From positions 744,001 to 808,000 of the forward strand of contig NZ_CP007753.1 in the NCBI RefSeq assembly GCF_000757845.1: a stretch of 64,000 nt of DNA. The letters run 5' to 3'. The translations under genes were made by a program, and so were the position numbers. Of the stretch, positions 9,653-20,143 are shown piece by piece; positions within the stretch are counted from its first letter, which is position 1; every line of letters starts with the position of its first letter. The notes beneath the pieces were generated by a model. That model did not search any database. It was given only the letters and a program-made list of their open reading frames with translations, and was not told the DNA's origin. The DNA is from Prochlorococcus sp. MIT 0604 (GTDB taxonomy: Bacteria > Cyanobacteriota > Cyanobacteriia > PCC-6307 > Cyanobiaceae).

Positions 9653-10750
9653 TTAAATTTTGATACTTAATCCACTTTTGGAAGATTCTCTTATGGCTTC
9701 GCAAACTTTATGACTAGCAAGTCCCTCGCATAAGCCTGGGATTATAGGTGTTCCATTCATTATACTCTGGGCCCATAAATTTTGAATTCTCAAAACTGGA
9801 GCTATTCTCCCATCAGTCCATGTTTTTTCAAAATTAAAACTTGAATCTGCAGTTAGATTTTGTATTTTATTTTCGTTGTTTGAATATTTTAAATTAAAAC
9901 CATGTACATAATCTTTTTGGTTTTCGCTTTTAAGAATTAGTGAACCTTCGCTTCCATATATTTCTAAACTAAATCCTCTACCATTTTTAGAAATTGATGA
10001 TAAAGATACCTGACATGGAATAAGATTCGAGCTGTAGTTTGATATTTCTATATTAGCTAAACATACATCTTCACTCGTAACATCATTTAAATCAGATGAA
10101 TTAGGTAAAGGTCTTTTTTTTATTGATGTTGCTAACTTGCCAGACACGTTTATTGCTTCTCCAAAAAACCAATTCAACATATCGAATGCATGAGTACCTA
10201 AAGCGCCAATAACTCCTCCACCTTTTTCTTCCAATGAATACCAATTCCAGGATCTTTTGGGGTCGGATCTACTGCCCATTAACCAATCTAATTTGACTAA
10301 ATATATATCTCCTAAGATATTTTCATCAATAAGTTTTTTTGTCTGAAGGAAAAGAGGTACTGCTCTATATTCAAAATCAACACATACGCTTAAATTATTA
10401 ATTAAAGATATTCTCTGAAGCTCTTCAATTTCTGAGGAGGATATTGAAACAGGTTTTTCTAGGAGCAAATTTTTATTATTCTCTAGAGCTTGTTTTGCTA
10501 ACTTAAATCTTGATTCAGGAGGAGTGGCAATAATAATTCCATCAATTTTTGGAGATTTAACTAAGTCTTCCCAATTATGAAAAAAATCTAAGCCCGTTTC
10601 TTTTTCTATTATCGATTTTTGCTTTTTCTCGTAATGATAAATTGCTACAGGAGTTAAGTGATCAGACTCTTTTAATGCCTCTAAATGAACTTTTTTCCCA
10701 AATCCTAGTCCAGCGATTGCTATTTTTAATTTTTTATTTTTAGTATTCAT
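9653..10750 (-). CDS. Gfo/Idh/MocA-family NAD(P)-dependent oxidoreductase
   Basis: 365 residues. The N-terminal Rossmann fold is IAIAGLGFGKKVH, the family motif is LLEKPVS with EKP near residue 98, and GGGVIGALGTHAFDML supplies the catalytic histidine region. The substrate is probably a sugar or cyclitol derivative but cannot be told from sequence. A 2-base gap links it to the upstream small secreted-protein gene, which in turn abuts accD, so the three form one transcription unit. Confidence 0.88.
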   Translation of the reverse strand: MNTKNKKLKIAIAGLGFGKKVHLEALKESDHLTPVAIYHYEKKQKSIIEKETGLDFFHNWEDLVKSPKIDGIIIATPPESRFKLAKQALENNKNLLLEKPVSISSSEIEELQRISLINNLSVCVDFEYRAVPLFLQTKKLIDENILGDIYLVKLDWLMGSRSDPKRSWNWYSLEEKGGGVIGALGTHAFDMLNWFFGEAINVSGKLATSIKKRPLPNSSDLNDVTSEDVCLANIEISNYSSNLIPCQVSLSSISKNGRGFSLEIYGSEGSLILKSENQKDYVHGFNLKYSNNENKIQNLTADSSFNFEKTWTDGRIAPVLRIQNLWAQSIMNGTPIIPGLCEGLASHKVCEAIRESSKSGLSIKI

Positions 10751-10752
10751 TC

Positions 10753-11145
10753 TTATTCATTAATAAACTCTGAACAGCTATTTTCAATAACAACATCTAT
10801 AAGTTCGTCATTATTAGAAGTTTGCCATTTTGAATTGAATTGTGGAATTCCATTTATTGATGTATCTTTGAACTTTTTTTCATTGCAATTAATTCTCATT
10901 ACATAAAGCGATAACTCTCCATCATCATCAGAATTAGTTGGATTCTTAAAGAACTTTGTTAATAAACTTATTTCACTATTTGGGAGCGACTTAATACTCC
11001 CTTTATCAAGCCATTCTTTCCCATCATCATTCTCTTTTAGTAGGACCCAGTCAACATTTCCTATCGCATATGAATAGGAGGCAAAGTTAAAAATAAAGAG
11101 TAGAAGGGTTAAAGAAAAATAAAATAAATTACAAATTATTCTCAT
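10753..11145 (-). CDS. Small secreted or lipid-facing hypothetical protein
   Basis: 130 residues from the ATG at 11145, which falls 1 base after the accD stop. A longer version would overlap accD by 20 bases. A signal peptide covers residues 1-28 (ICNLFYFSLTLLLFIFNFASYSYA). The mature part begins IGNVDWVLLKEND and has a YVMRINCNEKKF core like surface-adhesin E / DUF4124-type small secreted proteins. Two cysteines (NC, SCSEF) may pair. The function is unknown. Confidence 0.7.
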   Translation of the reverse strand: MRIICNLFYFSLTLLLFIFNFASYSYAIGNVDWVLLKENDDGKEWLDKGSIKSLPNSEISLLTKFFKNPTNSDDDGELSLYVMRINCNEKKFKDTSINGIPQFNSKWQTSNNDELIDVVIENSCSEFINE

Positions 11146-11146
11146 T

Positions 11147-12028
11147 TTATATATTTGCTTCTGCAAGTTCTTTTACACCATGAATTTTTAAAATTTTAGT
11201 CAGAGTATCCTTGAGATCTTTCCTTTTTACTATTACATCAACAAAACCATGCTCAAGCAGATATTCAGCTGTTTGAAAATTATCGGGTAATTTTTCTCTT
11301 AATGTTTGTTCTATAACCCTTCTTCCGGCAAATCCAATAAGTGCTTTAGGTTCCGCCAAAATTAAATCACCTAACATCGCAAAGCTGGCTGTTACTCCTC
11401 CAGTAGTTGGATGAGTTAACAAGGGCATATATAGGAGATTTTTCTCTTTATGTTTTTTTAGTGCTCCAGATATTTTTGCCATTTGCATGAGACTTAACAT
11501 ACCTTCTTGCATCCTTGCTCCTCCTGACGCGCAAACAATAAGAATTGGAAAATTTTCCAAAGTTGCTCTCTCAATTATCCTTGTAATTTTTTCACCAACT
11601 ACTGAACCCATGGATCCTCCCATAAATCTAAAATCCATAACAGCTAATGCTAAAGGCATTGAATTCACAGAACAGATACCTGTTACGACTCCATCTCTTA
11701 AACCTGTGCCTGCTTGACTTTCTTTAATTCGATCAGCATACGCTCTTCTATCTTTAAAACCCAAAGGATCTGTAGGACTTAGTGAACTATCAAATTCTTT
11801 GAATGAATTTTTATCAGCAATTATATTTATCCTTTCATCGCTATTAATCCTATTGTGGTGTCCACAATTACTACAAACATTGAAATTTGTAATTAGGTCT
11901 TTTCTATAGGCTACTTGCGAACACTCTGAACATTTAACCCACAAACCATCTCCTTCGTCAGTATCTTGGGAAACTTTCCCAACAAATTGATCTTTGCGCC
12001 TTGCGGCAAACCAGTCGATTAATGACAC
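11147..12028 (-). CDS. accD: Acetyl-CoA carboxylase carboxyltransferase beta subunit
   Basis: Transfers the carboxyl group from biotin to acetyl-CoA in the first step of fatty-acid synthesis, together with AccA. 293 residues. The N-terminal zinc ribbon is C33-x2-C36 ... C52-x2-C55. The crotonase-fold core has [22 protein letters not shown] and [14 protein letters not shown]. The start and length fit cyanobacterial and plastid AccD cores. Confidence 0.96.
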   Translation of the reverse strand: MSLIDWFAARRKDQFVGKVSQDTDEGDGLWVKCSECSQVAYRKDLITNFNVCSNCGHHNRINSDERINIIADKNSFKEFDSSLSPTDPLGFKDRRAYADRIKESQAGTGLRDGVVTGICSVNSMPLALAVMDFRFMGGSMGSVVGEKITRIIERATLENFPILIVCASGGARMQEGMLSLMQMAKISGALKKHKEKNLLYMPLLTHPTTGGVTASFAMLGDLILAEPKALIGFAGRRVIEQTLREKLPDNFQTAEYLLEHGFVDVIVKRKDLKDTLTKILKIHGVKELAEANI

Positions 12029-12090
12029 AACTTTTCCTGTTTTTTCTATTTAAATCTAAGTAAGGTACTTTTATCAAGAAAGATATATAA

Positions 12091-12128
12091 AAATTTGAGA
12101 TCCTCTAGATTAAAAACTTCTCAAATTT
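12091..12128 (-). terminator. Probable terminator after prk
   Basis: A perfect 10-base inverted repeat (AAATTTGAGA and TCTCAAATTT) with an 18-base loop lies between prk and accD. Read on the minus strand it is followed by TTTTTATATA, as expected for a terminator or an RNA-stabilising stem 3' of prk. Confidence 0.55.
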
Positions 12129-12167
12129 AAAAAATAATGATCTGAGTTGATAATCGAAAATTAATTA

Positions 12168-13064
12168 TTATTTATTTTTCTCCTCAATCATTTTATGAAT
12201 TATTGGAGTGAGAATTAGTTCCATTGCGAATCCCATTTTTCCACCATTTACAACGATACTTGTTGGACTTGACATGAATGAATCGTTAATCATTCCAAGC
12301 AAGTATTGAAAATCAATACCCCATTTCTCTCTTGCCCCTTTTCTGAAATGTATGATCACAAAGCTCTCATCAGGAGTTGGGATATTTCTGCATATGAAAG
12401 GATTTGAAGTGTCAATTGTGGGAATTCTTTGGAAATTAATATCAGTTTTGCTGAATTGTGGGCAGATGTGATTTATATAATCAGGCATTCTTCTCAATAT
12501 CGTATCCACAATGGTTTCCGCTGAGTAACCTCTTTCTGCGTTATCTCTATGGATTTTTTGAATCCATTCTAAATTTGTTATCGGAACAACACCAACAAGT
12601 AAATCAGCATAAGATGCCACATTATATCCATCACCTTCTACCCCGCCATGCAAACCTTCATAAAAAAGTACGTCTGTTCCCTCAGGAATATCTTCCCATG
12701 GAGTAAATTGCCCAGGTTCTAGGGATGTCCCAAGTCTTGTATTATGTTCTTCTGCTTCTTCAACACTATGTAGATAATATCTTTTCTTTCCTCCTCCAGT
12801 TTCGCCGTAGATTTTAAAAAGTTCTTCTAGCTTGTCAAAAAGATTAGCTTCTGGACCAAAATGAGAGAAATTTTCGCCTTTTGAAAGAGCGTCCGCCATA
12901 GCTTTTTTCATAGGCATTCTCTCAAATCTGTGGTAACTATCGCCTTCTACAACTGCGGGAACAATATCTTCTCTGGCAAAAATATGCTCAAAGGCTCTTT
13001 TTACTGTACTTGTTCCTGCTCCTGAAGATCCTGTTACAGCAACTACTGGATGACGTTTTGACAT
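12168..13064 (-). CDS. prk: Phosphoribulokinase
   Basis: Phosphorylates ribulose-5-phosphate to ribulose-1,5-bisphosphate for RuBisCO, a Calvin-cycle marker. 298 residues. The P-loop is GSSGAGTSTVK (residues 12-22), with EGDSYHRF and FYEGLHGG as further blocks. The sequence resembles the shorter, proteobacterial-like form: I do not see the redox-active cysteine pair in the P-loop region that CP12-regulated plant-type enzymes carry, so thioredoxin control is doubtful here. Confidence 0.95.
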   Translation of the reverse strand: MSKRHPVVAVTGSSGAGTSTVKRAFEHIFAREDIVPAVVEGDSYHRFERMPMKKAMADALSKGENFSHFGPEANLFDKLEELFKIYGETGGGKKRYYLHSVEEAEEHNTRLGTSLEPGQFTPWEDIPEGTDVLFYEGLHGGVEGDGYNVASYADLLVGVVPITNLEWIQKIHRDNAERGYSAETIVDTILRRMPDYINHICPQFSKTDINFQRIPTIDTSNPFICRNIPTPDESFVIIHFRKGAREKWGIDFQYLLGMINDSFMSSPTSIVVNGGKMGFAMELILTPIIHKMIEEKNK

Positions 13065-13153
13065 TTTTTAAAAACAATATCTAATGATTCTGACAGGTCA
13101 TATGCCAACTTTATGTTTTACTTAAAAATATTTTTTTATTTATTAATTTTTTT

Positions 13154-14227
13154 TTAAATTTCATCCATTATTTTATTTCCAATTTCACTGCAAGATAAGA
13201 CTTTAGAAGACCCATCAGCTAAATCTGCTGTTCTAAATCCTTTTGATAAAACTTTATCAATTGCAGTTTCTAAATTTTCTGCAGCTTCTTCTTCATTTAA
13301 GCCAATTTTTAACATCATGGAAGCAGATAAAAGCATTGCTATAGGATTCGCTATGTTTTTACCCGCTATATCAGGAGCCGAACCATGAACAGGTTCAAAA
13401 ACTCCTGGCCCATTATTGTTTAGAGAAGCAGATGGAAGCATACCAATAGAACCAGTTAACATTGCGGCTAAGTCGCTTAAAATATCTCCAAATAAATTAC
13501 TTGTTAAAATTACATCAAATTGACCAGGATCTCTAACTAATTGCATTGCTGCATTATCAACGTACATATTGCTTAGAGATATGTTTTTATCTTTTGAGGA
13601 GATATTTAAAACTGTATCTCTCCACAATTGACTAACCTCAAGAACGTTTGATTTATCAACGGAACATATTTTTTTATTTCTTTGATTAGCAATTTTTATT
13701 GCTATTTCAGTTATTCTCTCTATTTCGGCCGAATCATAAATCATCGTATTGAATGCTTTTGGGATTTTTGTATTTGTTATATGTCCTCTTGGTTTTCCAA
13801 AATAAATTCCTCCTATTAATTCTCTTACAACAATAAGATCTACATGCTCAACGATTTCTTTTTTTAATGTACTTGCATCTAATAGAGATTTTCTTATTTT
13901 GACAGGCCTGATATTTGCGAAAAGGTTTAGGGCAGACCTTAACCTTAGTAACCCACTTTCTGGCCTTAATTCTCTTGCAAGAGAGTCATATTTAATATCT
14001 CCAACACATGCTAAAAGTACAGCATCACTTTTTTTGCATTGATCTAGTGTCTCATCTGGAGCAGGAGTCCCATATTTTTCATAAGCTATCCCTCCAAATA
14101 ATTTTTCAATAATCTCAAGATCGAAATTATGATTTTTTGAAAGCTTTTTTAAAACTTTTTTTGAAACTTCTGAAATTTCTGGTCCAATTCCGTCTCCTGA
14201 TAGTAAAACAATCTTATATTTCTTCAT
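13154..14227 (-). CDS. leuB: 3-isopropylmalate dehydrogenase
   Basis: Oxidative decarboxylation of 3-isopropylmalate in leucine synthesis. 357 residues. GDGIGPEI at the N-terminus, RELIGGIYFG (catalytic Tyr), the SNLFGDILSDLA metal-binding block and EPVHGSAPDIAGK for NAD are all present. It is the last gene of a long minus-strand run that starts at hisA, and lies 28 bases after lpxD. Confidence 0.96.
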   Translation of the reverse strand: MKKYKIVLLSGDGIGPEISEVSKKVLKKLSKNHNFDLEIIEKLFGGIAYEKYGTPAPDETLDQCKKSDAVLLACVGDIKYDSLARELRPESGLLRLRSALNLFANIRPVKIRKSLLDASTLKKEIVEHVDLIVVRELIGGIYFGKPRGHITNTKIPKAFNTMIYDSAEIERITEIAIKIANQRNKKICSVDKSNVLEVSQLWRDTVLNISSKDKNISLSNMYVDNAAMQLVRDPGQFDVILTSNLFGDILSDLAAMLTGSIGMLPSASLNNNGPGVFEPVHGSAPDIAGKNIANPIAMLLSASMMLKIGLNEEEAAENLETAIDKVLSKGFRTADLADGSSKVLSCSEIGNKIMDEI

Positions 14228-14255
14228 TTAAATTTTTGTTTAATAGAACAATAAA

Positions 14256-15290
14256 TTATTGCTTGTCTAATTGTCTAAGTTTTTTTGCTAATTCTGGTAA
14301 TTTTTTAAAAATACTTGAACTCCTTAGCCATGATTTGTTTTCCATCGCGGGGAAACCACTAATTACCTTGCCATCTTCTATGTCACAATGAATTCCGCAT
14401 TTTGAACTCGCGATCACATTATTACCAACTTTTACTCTATTATTTACCCCTACTTGTCCTGCCAAAATAACACCATCTCCAATATTTGCTCCTCCAGCGA
14501 TACCAACTTGAGCTGCAAATGCACAATTCTTTCCAATTTTTACTCCATGACCTATTTGTATTAAATTATCCAACTTTGTTCCCTCATCAATAAAAGTAAA
14601 TCCAACTGCGGGTCTATCAATACAACAATTGGTTCCAATTTCCACAAAACTCATTATTTTTACACCACCTTTTTGAGGCATCTTTACCCATTTGCCATTT
14701 TTAGGAATAAAACCAAATCCCTCAGATCCAATAACAGAATTTGAATTAATTACACAATTATTTTTTAGAGTGGTATTTTCGTAAATAACACAATTTGGAT
14801 GAATTATATTATTATTCCCTATTCGAACATTGCCTAAAATTGATGATCCAGGAAGAATATGATTATTGTCTCCAATTACAGTATTTTCTCCAATATAGAC
14901 ATTAGGTCCAATATGGCAATCTGCGCCAATTATTGCTGTTTTATCTATAACCGCTGAAGCGTGAATTCCTGGTTTGAAATTGATTGTTTTGTATAAACAA
15001 TCCAATACTTCAGCAAATGCAATTCTTGGATTTTTAACGATTATGTTTGATATATTGAGTTTCTTTAGGGCACTAACGATTTCATCGTTGTTAGTAGTTA
15101 TTATTGCTGATGCTTTAGTTTGCTCTAATTTTTCTTTAAGAATATTATTTTCTTCTAAAAAAGATATTTGATGTTTAACTGCAGCATCTAAAGAGGCAGC
15201 ATCATCTATATTTAAATCTTCGAAAATATTGACACTAATAAAATTTGAATTTCCTTTTTTTATTAGATCAACTAAATCACTTAAAAGCAT
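14256..15290 (-). CDS. lpxD: UDP-3-O-acylglucosamine N-acyltransferase
   Basis: Third step of lipid A synthesis. 344 residues: an N-terminal uridine-binding domain (to about residue 100), then many hexapeptide repeats forming a left-handed beta helix (IGADCHIGPNVYIGENTVIG, GNVRIGNNNIIHPNC). The catalytic histidine lies in LIQIGHGVKIG. It shows that the organism makes a lipid-A-containing outer membrane. Confidence 0.94.
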   Translation of the reverse strand: MLLSDLVDLIKKGNSNFISVNIFEDLNIDDAASLDAAVKHQISFLEENNILKEKLEQTKASAIITTNNDEIVSALKKLNISNIIVKNPRIAFAEVLDCLYKTINFKPGIHASAVIDKTAIIGADCHIGPNVYIGENTVIGDNNHILPGSSILGNVRIGNNNIIHPNCVIYENTTLKNNCVINSNSVIGSEGFGFIPKNGKWVKMPQKGGVKIMSFVEIGTNCCIDRPAVGFTFIDEGTKLDNLIQIGHGVKIGKNCAFAAQVGIAGGANIGDGVILAGQVGVNNRVKVGNNVIASSKCGIHCDIEDGKVISGFPAMENKSWLRSSSIFKKLPELAKKLRQLDKQ

Positions 15291-15310
15291 TTTTCAATTT
15301 TAATTTTTTT

Positions 15311-16393
15311 CTAGGAGAGAGCAAGAACATCTCTGTGTACGACAATTATCGAGGAGTTGTTATTTTCTTTGTTATTTAAGATACTTCTTAATTTGTCGCT
15401 ACTAATTGATACTAAACCTTTTGCAACTTCTTTATCATTTGTATTTACGATTTTAACTGCCTGATTAATCGTAAAGTTTCCTTCAACGTTCTTAACACCA
15501 ACCGCTAAAAGTGAGGCACCTTTTTTTTTAATTGCAAAAGAAGCGCCATCATCTAAAGTAATTTTCCCTACTGTTTGAATTGCATGAGAAAGCCAACTTT
15601 TTTTGTTTCCAATAGGTTTTTCTACTGGATAAAATAAAGTTCCAATTTTATTATCATTAAAAATTTCAATTAAATTTTTTTTATTAGTTCCATCAACTAG
15701 TTGGACTTCGACTCCTCCTTTTGTTGCTATTTCTGCAGAAATTAATTTTGTAGAAATTCCTCCTGTTCCCCATTCATTATTTGAGTTTTGAATATTTTTA
15801 TCTTTAATTTCCTTTAATTCACTATTATGGACTTCTGTAATAGGTTGCGCATCTTTATTATTACGTGGATCTTTTGAGTATAGATTTTCAATATCGGTTA
15901 ATAAAATAAGCTTGTTAGCATTTATAGCCAAGGCAACTAAAGCAGAGAGGGTATCATTATCTCCATATTTAAGCTCTTCATTTGCTACGGTATCATTTTC
16001 ATTTACTATTGGAATAACATTCAAATCGATTAATTTTTTTAAAGTTTTTGAAGCGTTATTAAAGGATTCTCGTGAATTGAAATCAGCTTTAGTTATTAAA
16101 ATTTGAGCAATATTATAACCTAATTTATTGAATACTTTATCGTATAAAGACATTAAATTAACTTGACCTACTGCAGCAGTAGCTTGAAGTGTACTTAAAT
16201 CATTTGGCCTCGTTTTAATATTTAATTTTTGGCAGCCTAATCCAACGGCTCCACTAGTTACTAAAATTAATTTGTTTCCTTTTGAAAGAAAACGTGTAAA
16301 GGATCTAGAAAGGTTTTCAATAACTTCTTCTGTAGATGTTTCCTCTGTACCTCTTAAAATACTAGTACCAATTTTTATAACCCAAGTTTTCAT
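15311..16393 (-). CDS. proB: Glutamate 5-kinase
   Basis: First step of proline synthesis. 360 residues: an amino-acid kinase domain ([33 protein letters not shown]) and a C-terminal PUA domain (residues about 270-355, [31 protein letters not shown]). It overlaps the upstream yqeG-type gene by 4 bases, a sign of coupling. Confidence 0.95.
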   Translation of the reverse strand: MKTWVIKIGTSILRGTEETSTEEVIENLSRSFTRFLSKGNKLILVTSGAVGLGCQKLNIKTRPNDLSTLQATAAVGQVNLMSLYDKVFNKLGYNIAQILITKADFNSRESFNNASKTLKKLIDLNVIPIVNENDTVANEELKYGDNDTLSALVALAINANKLILLTDIENLYSKDPRNNKDAQPITEVHNSELKEIKDKNIQNSNNEWGTGGISTKLISAEIATKGGVEVQLVDGTNKKNLIEIFNDNKIGTLFYPVEKPIGNKKSWLSHAIQTVGKITLDDGASFAIKKKGASLLAVGVKNVEGNFTINQAVKIVNTNDKEVAKGLVSISSDKLRSILNNKENNNSSIIVVHRDVLALS

Positions 16394-16884
16394 TTTATAA
16401 AATGAGAAATTAATTTTTCTATTATCAAAGTTAAATTAAATTTTATTGGCAAGCCATCTCTATTTAATCGCTTAACTAATATTGTTTTTATATCACATCT
16501 ATTTCCTACAATAATATCTGTAAAAATTCTGTCACCAATAATAGCTATATTTTTTGCCTCTCTGCCAATTTCTTTGATAGCGGACAAAGTTACTTTTTTT
16601 CTTGGTTTTGATGCATTGTATTTGTACCTTAAATTTAATTCTTTCGCTATTTTTGCGATTCTTTTTTTTGATGGATTATTACTTATTAGATACAAAGAGA
16701 AATGTTTTTTAGATTCTATGATCCAATTTTTTACTGCTTTTGGGATCATATTTGATTTTCTATTCACCAGAGTCCCATCCACGTCTAGCAATAAAGAATT
16801 AATTCCTTTTTTTTGCAGCTCAGATTGAGAAATATTATATATTGGTAATTTTGAATCCCAATTGACTTTTAGGATAGACCTCAT
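16390..16884 (-). CDS. YqeG-type HAD phosphatase
   Basis: 164 residues. Haloacid dehalogenase motif I is [10 protein letters not shown], motif [11 protein letters not shown], and motif III with IV is [22 protein letters not shown]. This matches the YqeG / phosphatidylglycerophosphate-phosphatase-like (PGPP, GEP4) family. In plants and cyanobacteria members can act as PGP phosphatase in phosphatidylglycerol synthesis. pgsA lies in the same window but not in this operon. Confidence 0.82.
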   Translation of the reverse strand: MRSILKVNWDSKLPIYNISQSELQKKGINSLLLDVDGTLVNRKSNMIPKAVKNWIIESKKHFSLYLISNNPSKKRIAKIAKELNLRYKYNASKPRKKVTLSAIKEIGREAKNIAIIGDRIFTDIIVGNRCDIKTILVKRLNRDGLPIKFNLTLIIEKLISHFIK

Positions 16885-16889
16885 TTATT

Positions 16890-17426
16890 TTAAGAACTAC
16901 TTTTTTCTAGCTCAGTTTCAATCAAAGGTTGAATTTTATCGAACTCATCATCTTCAACTAATAATGCACCTTTGTCTTTTAATTTACCCACAATAAAAAA
17001 AGGATCTAGTGGTATATATAAGCCATATTCTTGGTCAAAAAGATTAAAGTTAACGAGCAATTCATAACTCTCACTATCATCATCGACGTAATCTTCTTCT
17101 AATTCATCGTAAATTGGTTCTTCAAGTTCTCCTGATACTGTTAATGTAACTGCTGATCTGATAAGTCTTAAATCATGTTCTTGAAGAACTGCTTCAGCAT
17201 TTTTTAGTATTTGTTCATTTTTATCTATTTTCTCGATTAGTTCAGGTTCATCTTTTTCATTTATCTTAAAAAGACTTACTGGAGTATCAACTGGTGTTAA
17301 TAAAGCATATTCTTGGCCTTCAACACTTACTAGTTGTTCAAGATAACAAAATAGCTCGTTTCCATTTGAGTCATTTAATAAAAGAGTCTGTGCATCATAA
17401 TTATCATTTGAATTGGCTTCTTTCAT
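16890..17426 (-). CDS. DUF3727 (DUF1292-related) cyanobacterial protein
   Basis: 178 residues, strongly acidic. The N-terminal part (LLLNDSNGNELFCYLEQLVSVEGQEYALLTPVD) is like DUF1292, and the C-terminal part (YELLVNFNLFDQEYGLYIPLDPFFIVGKL) is the DUF3727 region. An acidic linker (EELEEDYVDDDSES) joins them. The family is conserved in cyanobacteria and plastids, often next to ruvX/yqgF as here. Its function is unknown. Confidence 0.78.
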   Translation of the reverse strand: MKEANSNDNYDAQTLLLNDSNGNELFCYLEQLVSVEGQEYALLTPVDTPVSLFKINEKDEPELIEKIDKNEQILKNAEAVLQEHDLRLIRSAVTLTVSGELEEPIYDELEEDYVDDDSESYELLVNFNLFDQEYGLYIPLDPFFIVGKLKDKGALLVEDDEFDKIQPLIETELEKSSS

Positions 17427-17452
17427 TTAAAATTTATCTATCCTTTTTAATA

Positions 17453-17914
17453 CTAATATTTTATCTGACGTTTACCAGCTATTTCTTCTAATTCAGGACC
17501 TTCTTCGATCCATTGTTCAAGTATTATTTTTGCGGAAAAACTATCAATCAATCCGGATTTATCTTTTTTTATTCCAAATCTATCTGAAGATTCCCAAGTT
17601 GAACTATGTTCGTTGACGTAAGAAAATGGAAGCTTTAATTCATATGAAAGTAATTGACCGTAATTTTTACAGTCAATAGCTTGAGTGGTCATTCGACCTT
17701 TCTCATCTAGTGGAATACCCACGATAAATCCATTCAAATTAAATTCATTTATATAATTTCTAATGATTTTAATCTCTTGATTATTTTCAAACCGTTTTAC
17801 TGCTGGAAGTATATTTGATGTTATGCAGAAGGGATCACAATAAGCTAATCCTATTCTTTTAGTACCTATGTCCAAACTCAAAATTGCCTTGGGTTTGGGT
17901 TTGCAAAATTTCAC
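17453..17914 (-). CDS. ruvX: Putative Holliday junction resolvase / pre-16S rRNA nuclease YqgF
   Basis: 153 residues of the RNase H-like fold. [18 protein letters not shown] carries the first catalytic aspartate, [11 protein letters not shown] is the second block, and [12 protein letters not shown] contains the conserved acidic/Ser-Thr site. It overlaps the upstream gene by 4 bases. Confidence 0.87.
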   Translation of the reverse strand: MKFCKPKPKAILSLDIGTKRIGLAYCDPFCITSNILPAVKRFENNQEIKIIRNYINEFNLNGFIVGIPLDEKGRMTTQAIDCKNYGQLLSYELKLPFSYVNEHSSTWESSDRFGIKKDKSGLIDSFSAKIILEQWIEEGPELEEIAGKRQIKY

Positions 17915-18966
17915 TTTGTTTTTAATGGAAAGGGAGATGGATATGGATTACCTTGTGGACTTAATTTTTCAAAAATTGATTCCAAAGATTGATTTATTAT
18001 ATTTACTTGTTTGGCTTCATTCTTAACTATTGTGTTCCTGATAAGTATTATTTCTTGATTGTTTTCTTTGAGATTACATTCTTCGAGAAAAAAATTTAAT
18101 TGAGAATTTTCTTTATATGTTTTTAAATATGAAACAGGTGATTTTTCAAAAAATCGTTTTATAAATTCTTTTAAAATAGAATTGAATCTCTTATCCCAAT
18201 ATCTACTTATAGTTAAAGTATAAATTTCTTCATTTTGATAATTAATATCTTTTAAAATTGTACATAATACTGAATTTTCATATATTAAGGCACCACTCTT
18301 AGAGTTATTTCTTTTAAGAATGTCGTCTTGATCAAAATCTAAAATATTTCTTATTAACGGAGATTGATTTGATCTTATGAAATTAACTATTTTTAATATA
18401 TTTTGTTTATTAATGCTTTGGAATTCATTAATTAATGAATAGGCATTGGTATTTTGATTTATAGATTTATTTAGATTAGGACCATCCCAAAGGATTATTT
18501 CTCCTAACGGTTGAAAGCCTAATTGTCTTGAGGTTGATATGAGGTCAACATTATTTATATCAGAATTAATTATCCAACTTGAGGTTTTGATGTCTTTTAT
18601 TGAGATAGATTTTTTTATCAATCCTAAAGTTAATTGTTTATCTGTTAAAGAACACTTGTTGTTAATCAACTTGGGCTTAGATATTTTTAAGCAAGTCTCT
18701 TTTTTATTCAAAGGAAAAATATTCAAATAACCAATAATCTCGTTTCCATATATAGCAATTATGCATTTATTTTTATTTTTCTTAAGGTTATTTAAAAAAA
18801 TTTTTAAGTCATCAAAGGTATTTATAATTGCCATCTTTAAAAACCAATTATTCAATTCCTTATTTTTAATATCAATTAAAAGATTAATGTGCCTTATGTG
18901 GAGTTCTTCAAAAGTTACTTCCATTCCTTTTTTAGATTGAAAAGAATAAGAGGTATCTTTTTTCAT
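17911..18966 (-). CDS. GNAT-like acetyltransferase domain protein, picocyanobacterial
   Basis: 351 residues. Residues about 15-180 look like a degenerate GNAT fold: [30 protein letters not shown], and [17 protein letters not shown], the usual 'x-x-x-GF' end of the domain. The C-terminal half is lysine/asparagine-rich and unassigned. The acetyl-CoA loop (Q/RxxGxG/A) is not clear, so activity is uncertain. It shares a start/stop junction with both neighbours. Confidence 0.6.
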   Translation of the reverse strand: MKKDTSYSFQSKKGMEVTFEELHIRHINLLIDIKNKELNNWFLKMAIINTFDDLKIFLNNLKKNKNKCIIAIYGNEIIGYLNIFPLNKKETCLKISKPKLINNKCSLTDKQLTLGLIKKSISIKDIKTSSWIINSDINNVDLISTSRQLGFQPLGEIILWDGPNLNKSINQNTNAYSLINEFQSINKQNILKIVNFIRSNQSPLIRNILDFDQDDILKRNNSKSGALIYENSVLCTILKDINYQNEEIYTLTISRYWDKRFNSILKEFIKRFFEKSPVSYLKTYKENSQLNFFLEECNLKENNQEIILIRNTIVKNEAKQVNIINQSLESIFEKLSPQGNPYPSPFPLKTK

Positions 18967-20133
18967 TTACTTTTTTTCTCTTATTAATACTATAGGGGTT
19001 TTTTCATCTCCATTGCCAGCTGGATTAGATATTAAGTTTCTTTTGAGTATTTTATTTATTTTTTTATTTGAACTAGCTAAGACTTTCACACCTCCAAGAT
19101 CATTAACATCGACAACAGCAACATCTATATTTAGATAGCTCGAGACCTCCTTACAAAATAAATCCGCATTGAGAGGTCCCATGACTATACTCTTGTCATA
19201 AGGAGTTACTGTACCGCTTATATCATCAATGAGGGATGATTCTGAACCGGTTAACCTATAAAACATACCTTTAATACCAACTAATTTGAAGAGAAATCCA
19301 ACAAATAGTGCAAAGGTTATTCTTGTGATTCCAATTCTATTTATTAATAATTGCATGCCGCAAGCTGTTGCGAGACTGCTTGTAGGGTGAAAAAAATAAC
19401 ATAAAGCTTTCGAAAATAAACTATATTCTAAATTTTGAGGGGAAATATATCTATTTTGCATAATCGCTAACGGACTTTCACCGATTGTTAAAATATCATT
19501 TTTTTCTACAATTCCTTTGCAGTAATCAATAACAGTATCTACTGGATTATCAAAGCAACCAAGTAAATCAGTTTTTATAGCAAAAGCTTTATATTTATTA
19601 TTTATTGGAATTTCAAAGACTTCTTTAGGCCTTTGTTTTTGACCATCTAAATTAATTAACAAACAATCCTTATTATTTGAAATACCAAAATGTCCATAGT
19701 TCTCCCAATATACTTTTAACCATAGATATTTTATTTTTTTTCTAAAATTATTATTGACAAATTTATATATGATTCTTACAAATAATTCTGAATTTGACTT
19801 GATAATTGTTGTTGGCCAGTAATTATTTAAATTCTTAATTTTATCATTTATATATAAATATATATCTTCTTGATAATTAATATTTTGGCAATATTCGTTA
19901 CCTTTACTTTTAAAAAAATCTAATTCAAAATTTATATCAGATACCATAGTCTCTTTGGTTTTACTTTTATTAGTTATTTTTAAATCAATAATTAATTCGT
20001 TTAAACCTTCCTTTTTTTTGATTTTGTAATTTATGGGTACCAGATTTAACTTAGATTTGGGTGAGTTTTTAATATATAAATCTGAAATAATTAGAAAAAT
20101 TAAAAGAACTAATAGGATATTTATTAATATCAT
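18967..20133 (-). CDS. CofE-like F420 gamma-glutamyl ligase family protein
   Basis: 388 residues. One N-terminal membrane span (ILINILLVLLIFLIISDLYI) is followed by about 170 residues without assignment. The C-terminal region resembles the F420-0:gamma-glutamyl ligase fold (AIKTDLLGCFDNPVDTVIDYCKGIVEKNDILTIGESPLAIMQ and PYDKSIVMGPLNADLF). Cyanobacteria of this kind are not known to make F420 as a main cofactor, so the real substrate may be another carboxylated compound. It is directly followed by the GNAT-like gene. Confidence 0.72.
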   Translation of the reverse strand: MILINILLVLLIFLIISDLYIKNSPKSKLNLVPINYKIKKKEGLNELIIDLKITNKSKTKETMVSDINFELDFFKSKGNEYCQNINYQEDIYLYINDKIKNLNNYWPTTIIKSNSELFVRIIYKFVNNNFRKKIKYLWLKVYWENYGHFGISNNKDCLLINLDGQKQRPKEVFEIPINNKYKAFAIKTDLLGCFDNPVDTVIDYCKGIVEKNDILTIGESPLAIMQNRYISPQNLEYSLFSKALCYFFHPTSSLATACGMQLLINRIGITRITFALFVGFLFKLVGIKGMFYRLTGSESSLIDDISGTVTPYDKSIVMGPLNADLFCKEVSSYLNIDVAVVDVNDLGGVKVLASSNKKINKILKRNLISNPAGNGDEKTPIVLIREKK

Positions 20134-20143
20134 TTTTTTTTAA